Part shown: positions 18,458-25,610 of the stretch, in pieces | Position numbering within the stretch: position 1 is the first letter of the stretch | Layout: the number at the start of each line of letters is the position of its first letter | Origin: Actinomycetes bacterium | GTDB lineage: Bacteria > Actinomycetota > Actinomycetes > Propionibacteriales > Propionibacteriaceae | Direction of reading: 5' to 3' | Assembly (NCBI GenBank): GCA_023419175.1 | Contig: JAEZYG010000041.1 | Coordinates: 1 to 31,215, forward strand | DNA length: 31,215 bases | Position numbers and translations under genes: made by a program | Notes under the pieces: model-generated | Seen by the model: the letters and a program-made list of their open reading frames with translations, nothing else | What the model was told of the DNA's origin: nothing | The model's database searches: none

Positions 18458-19273
18458 ATGCACAGTGTCATCATGAACGAGACGCTAGAACTCACGAAAG
18501 AGACAGAGATCATCTACGCACAGATGGTTGAAGCATCTTTAGCCGCGCGCTATCTTGCAGATGATTTTTACCATCAGGATTACACGAGGGAGGAGATTGA
18601 ACAGATCATCGCTCAAGGACGACAGGCATGGGAAAAGCTCTACAGAGCTCATCTACCTCTCGTCTATAGCTTGGCGAAAAAATGGGCTCTTAAAACGGGG
18701 TTGAGAACCGATGAGCTCATTCAAGAAGGTATGGTCGCTCTCGGTGAGAGTATGCAGCGATGGGATTGGAAACGCAATGTTCGTCTTTCAACATATGCCT
18801 GGACATTTATCAACGCTTCCTTAGCTCACTGCTCCGCCACCCGTTGCGGAGAATATGAGATGAGCGATCATCAGGCGCGATTGGCATGGCAGGTGAAAAA
18901 GACCCGCCGTCGCCTTGAAAATCAAGGCTATAGTCAGATCAATCTCTCTCAGATAGCTCGTGCCCTTGGACGCGATAAATCCCTATTGGAAGCATCGTTG
19001 ATGGAGCGCATCTCCTATGACGAATATTCAATCCAGATCTCCTGCGAAGATCAATCTCCAGACGATGACAAGGAAATACTTTATGAGTGGCTTGACGATT
19101 TGCCCGATGACGAACGTGTAGTTTTGGTCTATCGCTATGGAATTGGATGTAACGCCCATACACGCGAGGAATTATCCCGTCTCACTGGACGGAGTTCGTC
19201 TGCGCTCAGACGTATCGAACAGCGCGCTTTGCGTAGAATTCGCCGTTACATAGCCGAGGAAGAAGCCGCCTAA
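18458..19273 (+). CDS. sigma-70 family RNA polymerase sigma factor
   Basis: 271 residues from ATG 18458 (MHSVIMNETLELTKETE); ATG 18473 is also possible. Neither has a clear ribosome site, and TTATAT upstream hints at a very short leader. The open frame extends 111 codons further to 18125. Region 2 is clear: LVYSLAKKWALKTG, then DELIQEGMVALGESMQRWDW and STYAWTFINASLA. A region-3-like segment follows (INLSQIARALGRD), then region 4: LPDDERVVLVYRYGI and ELSRLTGRSSSALRRIEQRA. No region 1.1. It resembles primary-like alternative sigmas rather than ECF factors, because region 3 is present. No anti-sigma gene adjoins it. Confidence 0.88.
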   Translation: MHSVIMNETLELTKETEIIYAQMVEASLAARYLADDFYHQDYTREEIEQIIAQGRQAWEKLYRAHLPLVYSLAKKWALKTGLRTDELIQEGMVALGESMQRWDWKRNVRLSTYAWTFINASLAHCSATRCGEYEMSDHQARLAWQVKKTRRRLENQGYSQINLSQIARALGRDKSLLEASLMERISYDEYSIQISCEDQSPDDDKEILYEWLDDLPDDERVVLVYRYGIGCNAHTREELSRLTGRSSSALRRIEQRALRRIRRYIAEEEAA

Positions 19274-19782
19274 TCCGCGGCGGGATCGAGATATTCATCA
19301 CGCATATGATCGATCAATGCCATGATCTCAGGTTGATATTCAGGCGAGGTCACATCGATATGGTTAAGAGGATAGACATGCCACGAGATGGCATCATCTC
19401 CAGGCTGCCGACGTCCAGCGATGACGATAGAGTTCCCGTCATCTAAGGTGATATGTCGCTGTACGAGGAAAGACGCCCGGACGCGCTCAGCGAAGATCGC
19501 CGGTATCTGTTCTGGCTTGTCCAGATGGAAATCGTGACGGCTACCATCGTTGAGTTCCCAATATAGGACGCACGATTCGTTATCCCATCCCCCACCACGG
19601 ATATGAATCCACTCGACTATCTCCCATCTATCGTGGACGTAGGTCGCCAAATGAGATGAGGTCAACACGAGAATTCCATCCTCATTTCGCGCCGATCCCA
19701 GCAGATGGATGGGCTGACCAACGCACTCGGAAAGCTGAAGGCGCTCGACTCGATTCAATCTCGACGAGGTAGAGAAGAACAT
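19270..19782 (-). CDS. conserved hypothetical protein (possibly PH-like fold)
   Basis: 170 residues, no signal peptide or membrane helix. It reads as beta strands in the first two thirds (GILVLTSSHLATYV, RWEIVEWIHIRGGGWD) and an acidic C-terminal helix (EIMALIDHMRDEYLD). This pattern suggests a pleckstrin-homology-like fold, but that is inference. I believe homologues occur in other actinomycetes beside a tRNA gene, as here. Its stop overlaps that of the convergent sigma-factor gene by three bases. Confidence 0.65.
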   Translation of the reverse strand: MFFSTSSRLNRVERLQLSECVGQPIHLLGSARNEDGILVLTSSHLATYVHDRWEIVEWIHIRGGGWDNESCVLYWELNDGSRHDFHLDKPEQIPAIFAERVRASFLVQRHITLDDGNSIVIAGRRQPGDDAISWHVYPLNHIDVTSPEYQPEIMALIDHMRDEYLDPAAD

Positions 19783-19863
19783 ATTTCCATTGTGACATGA
19801 GGCTCATATGACAGCCATAGTCGCTCTTAGCGCCAAGATGTGTCATACTTGACGAGCATGGAT

Positions 19864-19940
19864 GGGGCGTTAGCTCAGCCGGTTAGAGCGCGGGACTCAT
19901 AATCCTAAGGTCGCGAGTTCGAGCCTCGCACGCCCTACCA
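19864..19940 (+). tRNA. tRNA-Met (CAT)
   Basis: 77-nt cloverleaf with encoded CCA. Acceptor GGGGCGT pairs with ACGCCCT (a G-U first pair), D-arm TAGCTCAGCCGGTTAGAGC, anticodon loop CTCATAA, T-arm GAGTTCGAGCCTC. It lacks initiator features. Elongator Met is preferred; the lysidine-modified Ile tRNA shares this anticodon and cannot be excluded. Confidence 0.88.
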
Positions 19941-20125
19941 TGCATGTTTTTTCATATCTTTCTTCTGCTTGCAGATTCAACATCAGAGTAAGTGGCGATC
20001 TGCCCGGATGAAGATTTCACCTTCGCTCACACTTACCAAGACGACAAAACGGATATACTTACACCCAATATGCGGCGTACTTCAATATTTGTTATTCCCT
20101 TATACGTAACTAAGATGAAGTTAAC

Positions 20126-20203
20126 CCGCATACAGAAAAAGCCGTTAGCGATTTTGCTAACGACTTGGATCAGTACACCGCCAGGGACTCGAACCCTGAA
20201 CCC
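20126..20203. repeat. attL: 78-bp att repeat with a tRNA-Lys 3' fragment
   Basis: Identical to 24040-24117. Bases 20174-20203 are the T-arm and 3' acceptor strand of tRNA-Lys with no 5' part, so this is a displaced tRNA end. A terminator hairpin copy lies at 20143-20162 with A5 at 20136-20140. The match breaks at 20204 (att versus gct). Confidence 0.9.
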
Positions 20204-21359
20204 ATTGATTTAAATATGCTCGTCTCCACTCGCTGGGAGGGTTGTTTTCAATCTCGCCGAGTAGTTTCACTCTGCTGATCGTGCGTCCTAGTGCGGGGTG
20301 GAAATCGATTGCGTCTGGACTGTAGGGGTCATCTGTTGACGATGACCATTCCAGATAAGCGATTTTTGCATCAGGATTACTAATCGCTTCTCTGCCTTTA
20401 TCAACCCATGATTTCAGCCAGGTTGATTCAGGATTGCCCGCTGTGGAAATAATGATCATTTGGCTATCATCGATGGTTGCCATGGTGGGGCTTGTGCCGC
20501 CCATCAAGTCTGAGCCTTGAGCATCATCGAAGGAGAATGCCTCATCGATCAAGATATCAGTTGCGGTGTATCCGTGGAGCGCTTCTGGTTTGGGACTAAA
20601 CGGGCGGATAAATGATTCATTCGGGGTGAAGGTTAAGACTTGCCGTCCTTGGGACATTTTAAGATCGGTATAGTCTGCCAGAGGTGTTTTAGAAATATCG
20701 GTGATGATATCTCTCCACCGTTCAGCAGCGTCTTTACCTGTTTGAGCGGTCATAAAAATCCGTGAGCCGTCACGAGTGATCGCCCGCTGTGTTAAGACAG
20801 CTCTCATCAGTGTTGTTTTGCCTGACTGGCGCGGAACAGTGATGACCACAACGGGATAACGCCACCTTGTCCCATCATGGGTGCGTTGTGACATGATTCT
20901 GGCTGCGTAGCATTGCCACGGCATTAACGGTTTACCGAGTAAAGCAGCAACATAGCGTATCTCGTTCAGTTGGTGGGGTGCTGTTTTATCAACCTTGGTC
21001 GCATAGGTCGGTGATGTGCCAAAATCCCCGCTATCTTCTAACGCTTTCGCCGTCTCGGTGATCGATTGCCAAATATCCGACTCGCTGTTTTGTGGGAGGA
21101 GTTCAGCTATACCGTCAAGGACAGAGCGCGCCATTTGCGCTTTGACATATCCAGCTTTCGACAAGCTATAGGTTTTCGTTAAATCAACAAGTAGCGCAGC
21201 TTCTAACTCGTTCGCTTCACTGACAATCCCGCGTCTGCGTAAATAATCAATTTTTTTTCGAGCAAGTACTTCTAAATCTGTCTGCTGACTCATCATGGCA
21301 GGTTGTTCGAGCAACGCGTCTTGCTGATAACTCGTCATCTTTCGCTCTATCTCGTACAT
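20157..21359 (-). CDS. phage terminase large subunit, C-terminally truncated, with TerS-like N-terminus
   Basis: 400 residues. The ATPase of a packaging motor is clear: an adenine-binding region with PLMPWQCYAARI, Walker A VPRQSGKTT (175-183), Walker B DILIDEA (268-274) and coupling motif IIISTAGNPE. Residues 20-110 (LARKKIDYLRRRG, ANELEAALLVDL) look like a terminase small subunit, so the protein may be a fused TerS-TerL; this is inferred. The family normally continues with an RNase H-like nuclease domain of about 150 residues. Here the frame enters the att repeat after LNQW and ends with tRNA-derived residues (VQGSSPWRCTDPSR). The nuclease is therefore missing and the protein should not cut DNA. 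Start choice is uncertain because no ribosome site is visible. Confidence 0.85.
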   Translation of the reverse strand: MYEIERKMTSYQQDALLEQPAMMSQQTDLEVLARKKIDYLRRRGIVSEANELEAALLVDLTKTYSLSKAGYVKAQMARSVLDGIAELLPQNSESDIWQSITETAKALEDSGDFGTSPTYATKVDKTAPHQLNEIRYVAALLGKPLMPWQCYAARIMSQRTHDGTRWRYPVVVITVPRQSGKTTLMRAVLTQRAITRDGSRIFMTAQTGKDAAERWRDIITDISKTPLADYTDLKMSQGRQVLTFTPNESFIRPFSPKPEALHGYTATDILIDEAFSFDDAQGSDLMGGTSPTMATIDDSQMIIISTAGNPESTWLKSWVDKGREAISNPDAKIAYLEWSSSTDDPYSPDAIDFHPALGRTISRVKLLGEIENNPPSEWRRAYLNQWVQGSSPWRCTDPSR

Positions 21360-21434
21360 CTACACTGGTTTTCTGGAAGTTTTCTAGGAATTTAGGGGAG
21401 AAAAAGAACCCCGGGCGAGCATTGGGTTTCCCAT

Positions 21435-21698
21435 CTAGCCTCTAAAAAAGTCCAAGCCCTCTATTACGGTGGGCTTATGCTGTGTTGACAGCGGTTTAGC
21501 ACCACGTGATGAGTTGCATCTCTTGTGAGCTGGTCGAAGGTTGTCGATGCTATCTGTCCCACCTGCTGAGCGTGGGATGATGTGGTCTGCTGTGTCAGCA
21601 CCTGGCAGCCCGCACAAGTGACAGATTGTCCCGTAGGTATCCAGGCATAACTGTGTCAGGCGTTGAGCTTTCCTACCGCTCCAGCTATGGCGACTCAT
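21435..21698 (-). CDS. HNH endonuclease, phage type
   Basis: 87 residues from ATG 21698, which overlaps the upstream stop (TGATG). Zinc pair CHLCG, then the catalytic core ADHIIPRSAGGTDSIDNLRPAHKRCNSS, described here in parts: DHIIP carries the catalytic His, and the final Asn-Arg-Pro-Ala-His with Cys closes the metal site. Small HNH proteins beside terminase genes are needed for cos cleavage in HK97-like phages, which suggests the same role. It lies 75 bp before the terminase. Confidence 0.9.
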   Translation of the reverse strand: MSRHSWSGRKAQRLTQLCLDTYGTICHLCGLPGADTADHIIPRSAGGTDSIDNLRPAHKRCNSSRGAKPLSTQHKPTVIEGLDFFRG

Positions 21699-22531
21699 CA
21701 GCACTTCACCAACAACGGCGCGAGACGGTGTGGCTCATCATCTGTTCGCATGAACAACTCATGAGCTTTCGCTAGATGGCAGCACTTGACACAGTAGCGG
21801 TGATCGAACCGATAACCCGTGGGCGGATTATCGAGGCTGACGCAGCGATGACACAACCTCACATCGCTACTATGCGCACACGCAACCACATGCGATTGAC
21901 ATATTCCGCACTCAGAGATAATCCGATGATGTGAACAAAGATTCTCACTCATTATTGAGCCTTTCTTTTTCGATGCTGGCGGATACTTTTTCTTTCTATG
22001 AGGGGTCGTCCCCCGTGGAGCGGGGGACTCCCTCATGTAATGAGGTGAGGGGCTAGAACTCAGTTCCGCATGAGAACTACTAGGCGATATAGCCTTTTTT
22101 GTTTTGATATAGCGAGCTTTAATCAAGGAGATCCGCTGTAATGTTGCTCGACGATGCTGCTGGTCTCGTTTCGACTTCGATGGGTAGGCAAGAGCGATTA
22201 GCTCGATGATCTTTGATTTGACGATACGGAAATAGGACGGGGCGGGCTTACCATCGACAATCCCGCCACGATTCCACTGAATCAATCCGATTTCTTCGAG
22301 GAACTCTAGACAGCGCCTTGTCCACCGCTCCGACATACCCCCTGCGCGCTGCGCGATCTGATACGCCGTCGCATATCCCGAAGCAGTCTTATAGGGCAAC
22401 GAGCGAGCCAGTGCATCAAGAATCGAACGCGCGCCCTTCCATGAATGACCCGCTAACTCTCCCCAGCCCGCATTAGCAAGAGAGGTCAACAGTGATGGAA
22501 CAGGGGCATAGGCTGTTAACTGGATAGACAT
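21698..22531 (-). CDS. phage winged-helix replication-type protein with C-terminal Cys cluster
   Basis: 277 residues from ATG 22531, coupled to the upstream stop by TGATG; the frame is open 20 codons further but into the preceding gene. Residues about 10-110 (VPSLLTSLANAGWGELAG, AYQIAQRAGGMSERWTRR, FLEEIGLIQWNRGG) form a winged-helix module. I recall similar modules from actinophage genes called replication or HTH proteins. A basic, Ser-rich middle follows. The C-terminal 70 residues hold CSHHRIISECGICQSH and RLCHRC, then HRYCVKCCHLAKAH, a likely zinc-binding region. Whether it starts element replication is unproven. Confidence 0.7.
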   Translation of the reverse strand: MSIQLTAYAPVPSLLTSLANAGWGELAGHSWKGARSILDALARSLPYKTASGYATAYQIAQRAGGMSERWTRRCLEFLEEIGLIQWNRGGIVDGKPAPSYFRIVKSKIIELIALAYPSKSKRDQQHRRATLQRISLIKARYIKTKKAISPSSSHAELSSSPSPHYMRESPAPRGTTPHRKKKYPPASKKKGSIMSENLCSHHRIISECGICQSHVVACAHSSDVRLCHRCVSLDNPPTGYRFDHRYCVKCCHLAKAHELFMRTDDEPHRLAPLLVKC

Positions 22532-22761
22532 CAGATACTCCCCACATACAACAACCACGCTGAACACGCCGAACCAACCGCGATAGCCCACACACAGCCT
22601 TCAGCAACATTGGAAGAACCAATCCAGAAGAAGGACAACAAAACCGCCAAAAAGCTAAATACGATCGCTAATATCCGCCATACAGCGCGAGCTTTCAACA
22701 AACGATCCGTATAGTCAGGACACGCCATACGGCGATGCTTGTGAGCGCGCTTTGCCATCAT
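22531..22761 (-). CDS. small membrane protein
   Basis: 76 residues from ATG 22761 (MMAKRAHKHRR); the second ATG at 22758 has the better spacing from GGAGGG. The upstream stop overlaps as ATGA. A basic N-terminus precedes two hydrophobic helices (ILAIVFSFLAVLLSFFWIG and VWAIAVGSACSAWLLYV). No family recognised. In phage operons such proteins can be holin-like or exclusion factors, but nothing here decides it. Confidence 0.6.
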   Translation of the reverse strand: MMAKRAHKHRRMACPDYTDRLLKARAVWRILAIVFSFLAVLLSFFWIGSSNVAEGCVWAIAVGSACSAWLLYVGSI

Positions 22762-23213
22762 TGACCCTCCTTTACTGGGAAGGAATGCCACGCAGTTTCT
22801 AACTGGCGGAACAAATACACAAGACCTGAAATCCTGCGGTTATCCTCACCGCTCAACGACCCGAAGGCTTGTTCATAGGCATGTAAACAATGCAAAGCAC
22901 GTAGTAAAACAGATAAAGTCTTGCTATTTAGATCAATCTTGATAACCGATGAACCCTCAACAGGGAACAAGAAGAAATAATCAGGCTCATCTTCGATATC
23001 GCTATCTGTATAGCTAGGCATCACATGAACCAATCCCTTAGCGATCCGATACGAATTATTCACCTGAAAAGCAACCACATCTGCCCGGTCGAACAAATAC
23101 GGGTCAACACGCAAAGGCCTAATCTCTTTGCGATCCGCTAAAGCCATTAACTCAACAGGACGCACACGCAACAACCGAGCAGTCTCTTCCAACGTCAACA
23201 CATCAGGCAACAT
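22758..23213 (-). CDS. excisionase-like helix-turn-helix protein
   Basis: 151 residues from ATG 23213 (GTG 23216 possible). It overlaps the upstream gene by 11 bases. The N-terminal 55 residues are a MerR/excisionase-type HTH: LTLEETARLLRVRPVELM, then a basic wing (RPLRVDPYLFDRADVVAF). The rest is acidic with no recognised domain (DSDIEDEPDYFFLFPVEG). It could be a directionality factor or a regulator of the operon. Confidence 0.65.
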   Translation of the reverse strand: MLPDVLTLEETARLLRVRPVELMALADRKEIRPLRVDPYLFDRADVVAFQVNNSYRIAKGLVHVMPSYTDSDIEDEPDYFFLFPVEGSSVIKIDLNSKTLSVLLRALHCLHAYEQAFGSLSGEDNRRISGLVYLFRQLETAWHSFPVKEGQ

Positions 23214-23682
23214 CACGAAGACCTAACTGCAACTGAACGCGACGAAAACAAACCAACTGACAAGCAGACTCAATCCTGTCAAGATCGACCGTTTTCTGCT
23301 TCACCACATCAAGGGCTTTCTCAGCCTCAACAACACGCTCATAAGCCTCTATATCCACAGAGAAAAACTCGCCAGAGCGTAGACCATGACTCTTGCACCG
23401 ATTCGGTAACCTGCCCTGCGCAACAAGCCTTTTCACAGCAGCTTGCGACAAACCTAACCGTTCAGCAGCAGCCTTCAAGCTCAACACATCACAGCGATAA
23501 AAATCTTCGTAGCATTTCCCATTAGGGAAAAGGATCACCTGCGACAAGGCTAAATGACACGCAACCACACGCGAATCATGCAGATGCACACAACCACACA
23601 CCGGACAAACAGAACCCCCTCCAAGAAGGTCAACAATGCCCCCAAAGTGAGAGGTTGCTAATTTTTGACAGATTTTTGCCAT
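23203..23682 (-). CDS. HTH protein with N-terminal zinc ribbon
   Basis: 159 residues, first gene of the element's leftward operon. A Cys pair CPVCGCVHLH near residue 26 probably binds zinc. A helix-turn-helix follows in LSLKAAAERLGLSQAAVKRL with VAQGRLPNRCKSHG as its wing. A helical region (RVVEAEKALDVVKQKT) leads to the end. It resembles the neighbouring HTH gene in plan, so the two may be paired regulators. Start ATG 23682 has little leader. Confidence 0.65.
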   Translation of the reverse strand: MAKICQKLATSHFGGIVDLLGGGSVCPVCGCVHLHDSRVVACHLALSQVILFPNGKCYEDFYRCDVLSLKAAAERLGLSQAAVKRLVAQGRLPNRCKSHGLRSGEFFSVDIEAYERVVEAEKALDVVKQKTVDLDRIESACQLVCFRRVQLQLGLRDVA

Positions 23683-23693
23683 ATTTGAATAAT
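23665..23693 (+). promoter_or_regulatory. strong promoter for the element repressor
   Basis: TTGACA, 17 bp, AATAAT: six of six and five of six consensus bases with ideal spacing. It overlaps the first codons of the leftward operon, so RNA polymerase bound here would compete with leftward expression, as in a genetic switch. Confidence 0.7.
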
Positions 23694-23781
23694 CAAGTCA
23701 TTTTCAACCAAGCTCCATGAGACACGCCGAGAAACTTAGAAAAATTTGGAGAATTTTCCCACTACGAGGCAAACTCTAACT

Positions 23782-24160
<379 letters not shown>

Positions 24161-24327
24161 GCAAGAAGAAACATTACAGAAGGTTGATCTTTTTAGCAAT
24201 TCTTCATGCTCTTAAAGTTTTAAAGCCTTCTAAAACTCCTTGACTAGTGGAACTAGACCAGAAGGAAACTTGTTGCACATTGCCTCTAAGGCAATAACAG
24301 CGACAATTAACACTCTGCCTAAACAGA

Positions 24328-24356
24328 TTGGGCTCTACCCCACAGGTAGAGCCCAA
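24328..24356. terminator. intrinsic terminator of the membrane-protein gene
   Basis: TTGGGCTCTACC pairs perfectly with GGTAGAGCCCAA around five bases. The minus-strand exit (TCTGTTT) and the plus-strand exit (TATTTCTTATT) are both T-rich. It lies 41 bp beyond the stop of the leftward membrane-protein gene. Confidence 0.8.
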
Positions 24357-24396
24357 TATTTCTTATTCATTCTTCCTGTGAGAAGGAGAAGGATTC

Positions 24397-25458
24397 TTAC
24401 TCCTTCGCTTCCCCAGGAATTCCATCGTCCGTCTCCTTAGAAGAAGTATTGTCCTCTTCGCTGTCTTGAGCACATGCCTGTGGAGTAACAGAAAGGTGTC
24501 CTTGTGAACCATCTCCCCCATTCTCTTCAGCAGATGAAGAACTTACAGGCGATGTTTGAGGATAAACAGGCATCTGCCCAACAGGTTGAGAAGCAGATTC
24601 ACCAGCGGTGGGAGGTTGAGTCGGCATTGCATATGTACTAGACCACCCATTCATCTGCTGAGGTTGAGGCGCTTTCCCAGGAAGAAGCAAAGAAAAATAA
24701 GCGTAAACAACTGCAGTAGCGATCACTACGAAAGCGAAAAAGCTCAAGAAGAGTGTCGATGCTGTCTGATAAACAAGCGGTTCCAGTTGAGCGATCTGAT
24801 GACGTATATGCGAGCTGATAGTCATACAAAGAAGTCCGGCAAGGACGGCCACCACCGTATAGGCAATCGAGATCTTGCGGGATTCCTTGACGAGAGCTAC
24901 GAGGGCAAGAATGATCGTTGCCACCAAAAATACGAACATGACTATCCCGCCCCTTGCCTGCCCAGCCTCAGAGGAATAGAAACTGTCCACGAGAATAAAA
25001 CCTCGAGCGAAAGGGAAGAAGGTCATAAAGAGAGCCAGAAGAGCAAAGAGAGCCGATCCCATTAACAGATAGCGTGGAATGCGAACGTTTTTTGGCTTAT
25101 CAGCAGTCTCAGAAATTGCTTGTTGGACGGAATTAGCCGCTGAAAAAGCCGCAGGAGCAACTGTCTGGGAAAAGAATTCTCCAACCCCTGCAGCCATCTG
25201 CTTGGCACCTGCAGCAACCTGATCGAGACTTTGAGATGCGTTGCTTTGACAACCTGCTTGCTGGCTCATTGCACCCATAGACGAAGCTTGCTGATTGCGC
25301 TGTGCAACAATCCATTGACGCAAGGCGTCATAGCACGCCGGATGAGCAAGAATCGCATCCCATAAATCTGGGCGCGCTCCTGCAAGATCTGCCAGCATTT
25401 GTGGATGCAAAGTCGGATCTACCAGATCCTCGACAGTAAACTGACCGATTTCCTTCAT
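24397..25458 (-). CDS. four-helix membrane protein with variant leucine-rich N-terminal domain
   Basis: 353 residues behind GGGGAAGG. Residues 1-55 (DLVDPTLHPQMLADLAGARP, DLWDAILAHPACYDALRQWI) match the helical variant leucine-rich repeat seen at the head of many actinobacterial proteins. A Gln/Ala-rich linker follows. There are four membrane helices between about residues 130 and 275 (LMGSALFALLALFMTFF, GGIVMFVFLVATIILALV, YTVVAVLAGLLCMTI, LFLSFFAFVVIATAVVYAYF). The tail is Pro/Gln/Ser-rich and acidic (SEEDNTSSKETDDG). Function unknown; stand-alone gene ended by the hairpin at 24328-24356. Confidence 0.75.
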   Translation of the reverse strand: MKEIGQFTVEDLVDPTLHPQMLADLAGARPDLWDAILAHPACYDALRQWIVAQRNQQASSMGAMSQQAGCQSNASQSLDQVAAGAKQMAAGVGEFFSQTVAPAAFSAANSVQQAISETADKPKNVRIPRYLLMGSALFALLALFMTFFPFARGFILVDSFYSSEAGQARGGIVMFVFLVATIILALVALVKESRKISIAYTVVAVLAGLLCMTISSHIRHQIAQLEPLVYQTASTLFLSFFAFVVIATAVVYAYFSLLLPGKAPQPQQMNGWSSTYAMPTQPPTAGESASQPVGQMPVYPQTSPVSSSSAEENGGDGSQGHLSVTPQACAQDSEEDNTSSKETDDGIPGEAKE

Positions 25459-25610
25459 TGACCTTCCCCTCTATCTCGCTCCCCCGTAGTGAAAATTTTC
25501 CCTATAATAAGAGCGAATTCCTCTATAAACGCGCTTATTTAAAGCAAAATTGCAGTTTTCACCAACAGGTTCTACCACTCTACGTCCACACGTGAAATTA
25601 TCGTTCCTGC

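Noticed and set aside
20174..20203. A second tRNA-Lys gene at attL
   Set aside because: Only the T-arm and 3' acceptor strand are present. It is the displaced 3' end left by integration.
19992..20213. Plus-strand ORF running into attL
   Set aside because: Its end is an antisense reading of the tRNA-Lys fragment and terminator. No domain and no ribosome site.
21251..21258. Run of eight A in the terminase coding strand (a slippery A AAA AAA) as a programmed frameshift or phase switch
   Set aside because: The frame is continuous on both sides and gives sensible residues (ARKKID). No alternative frame product is evident, and the gene is already truncated downstream.
24162..24396. Further phage genes to the right of attR
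   Set aside because: The stretch holds only a terminator hairpin for the leftward membrane-protein gene and no ORF of note.
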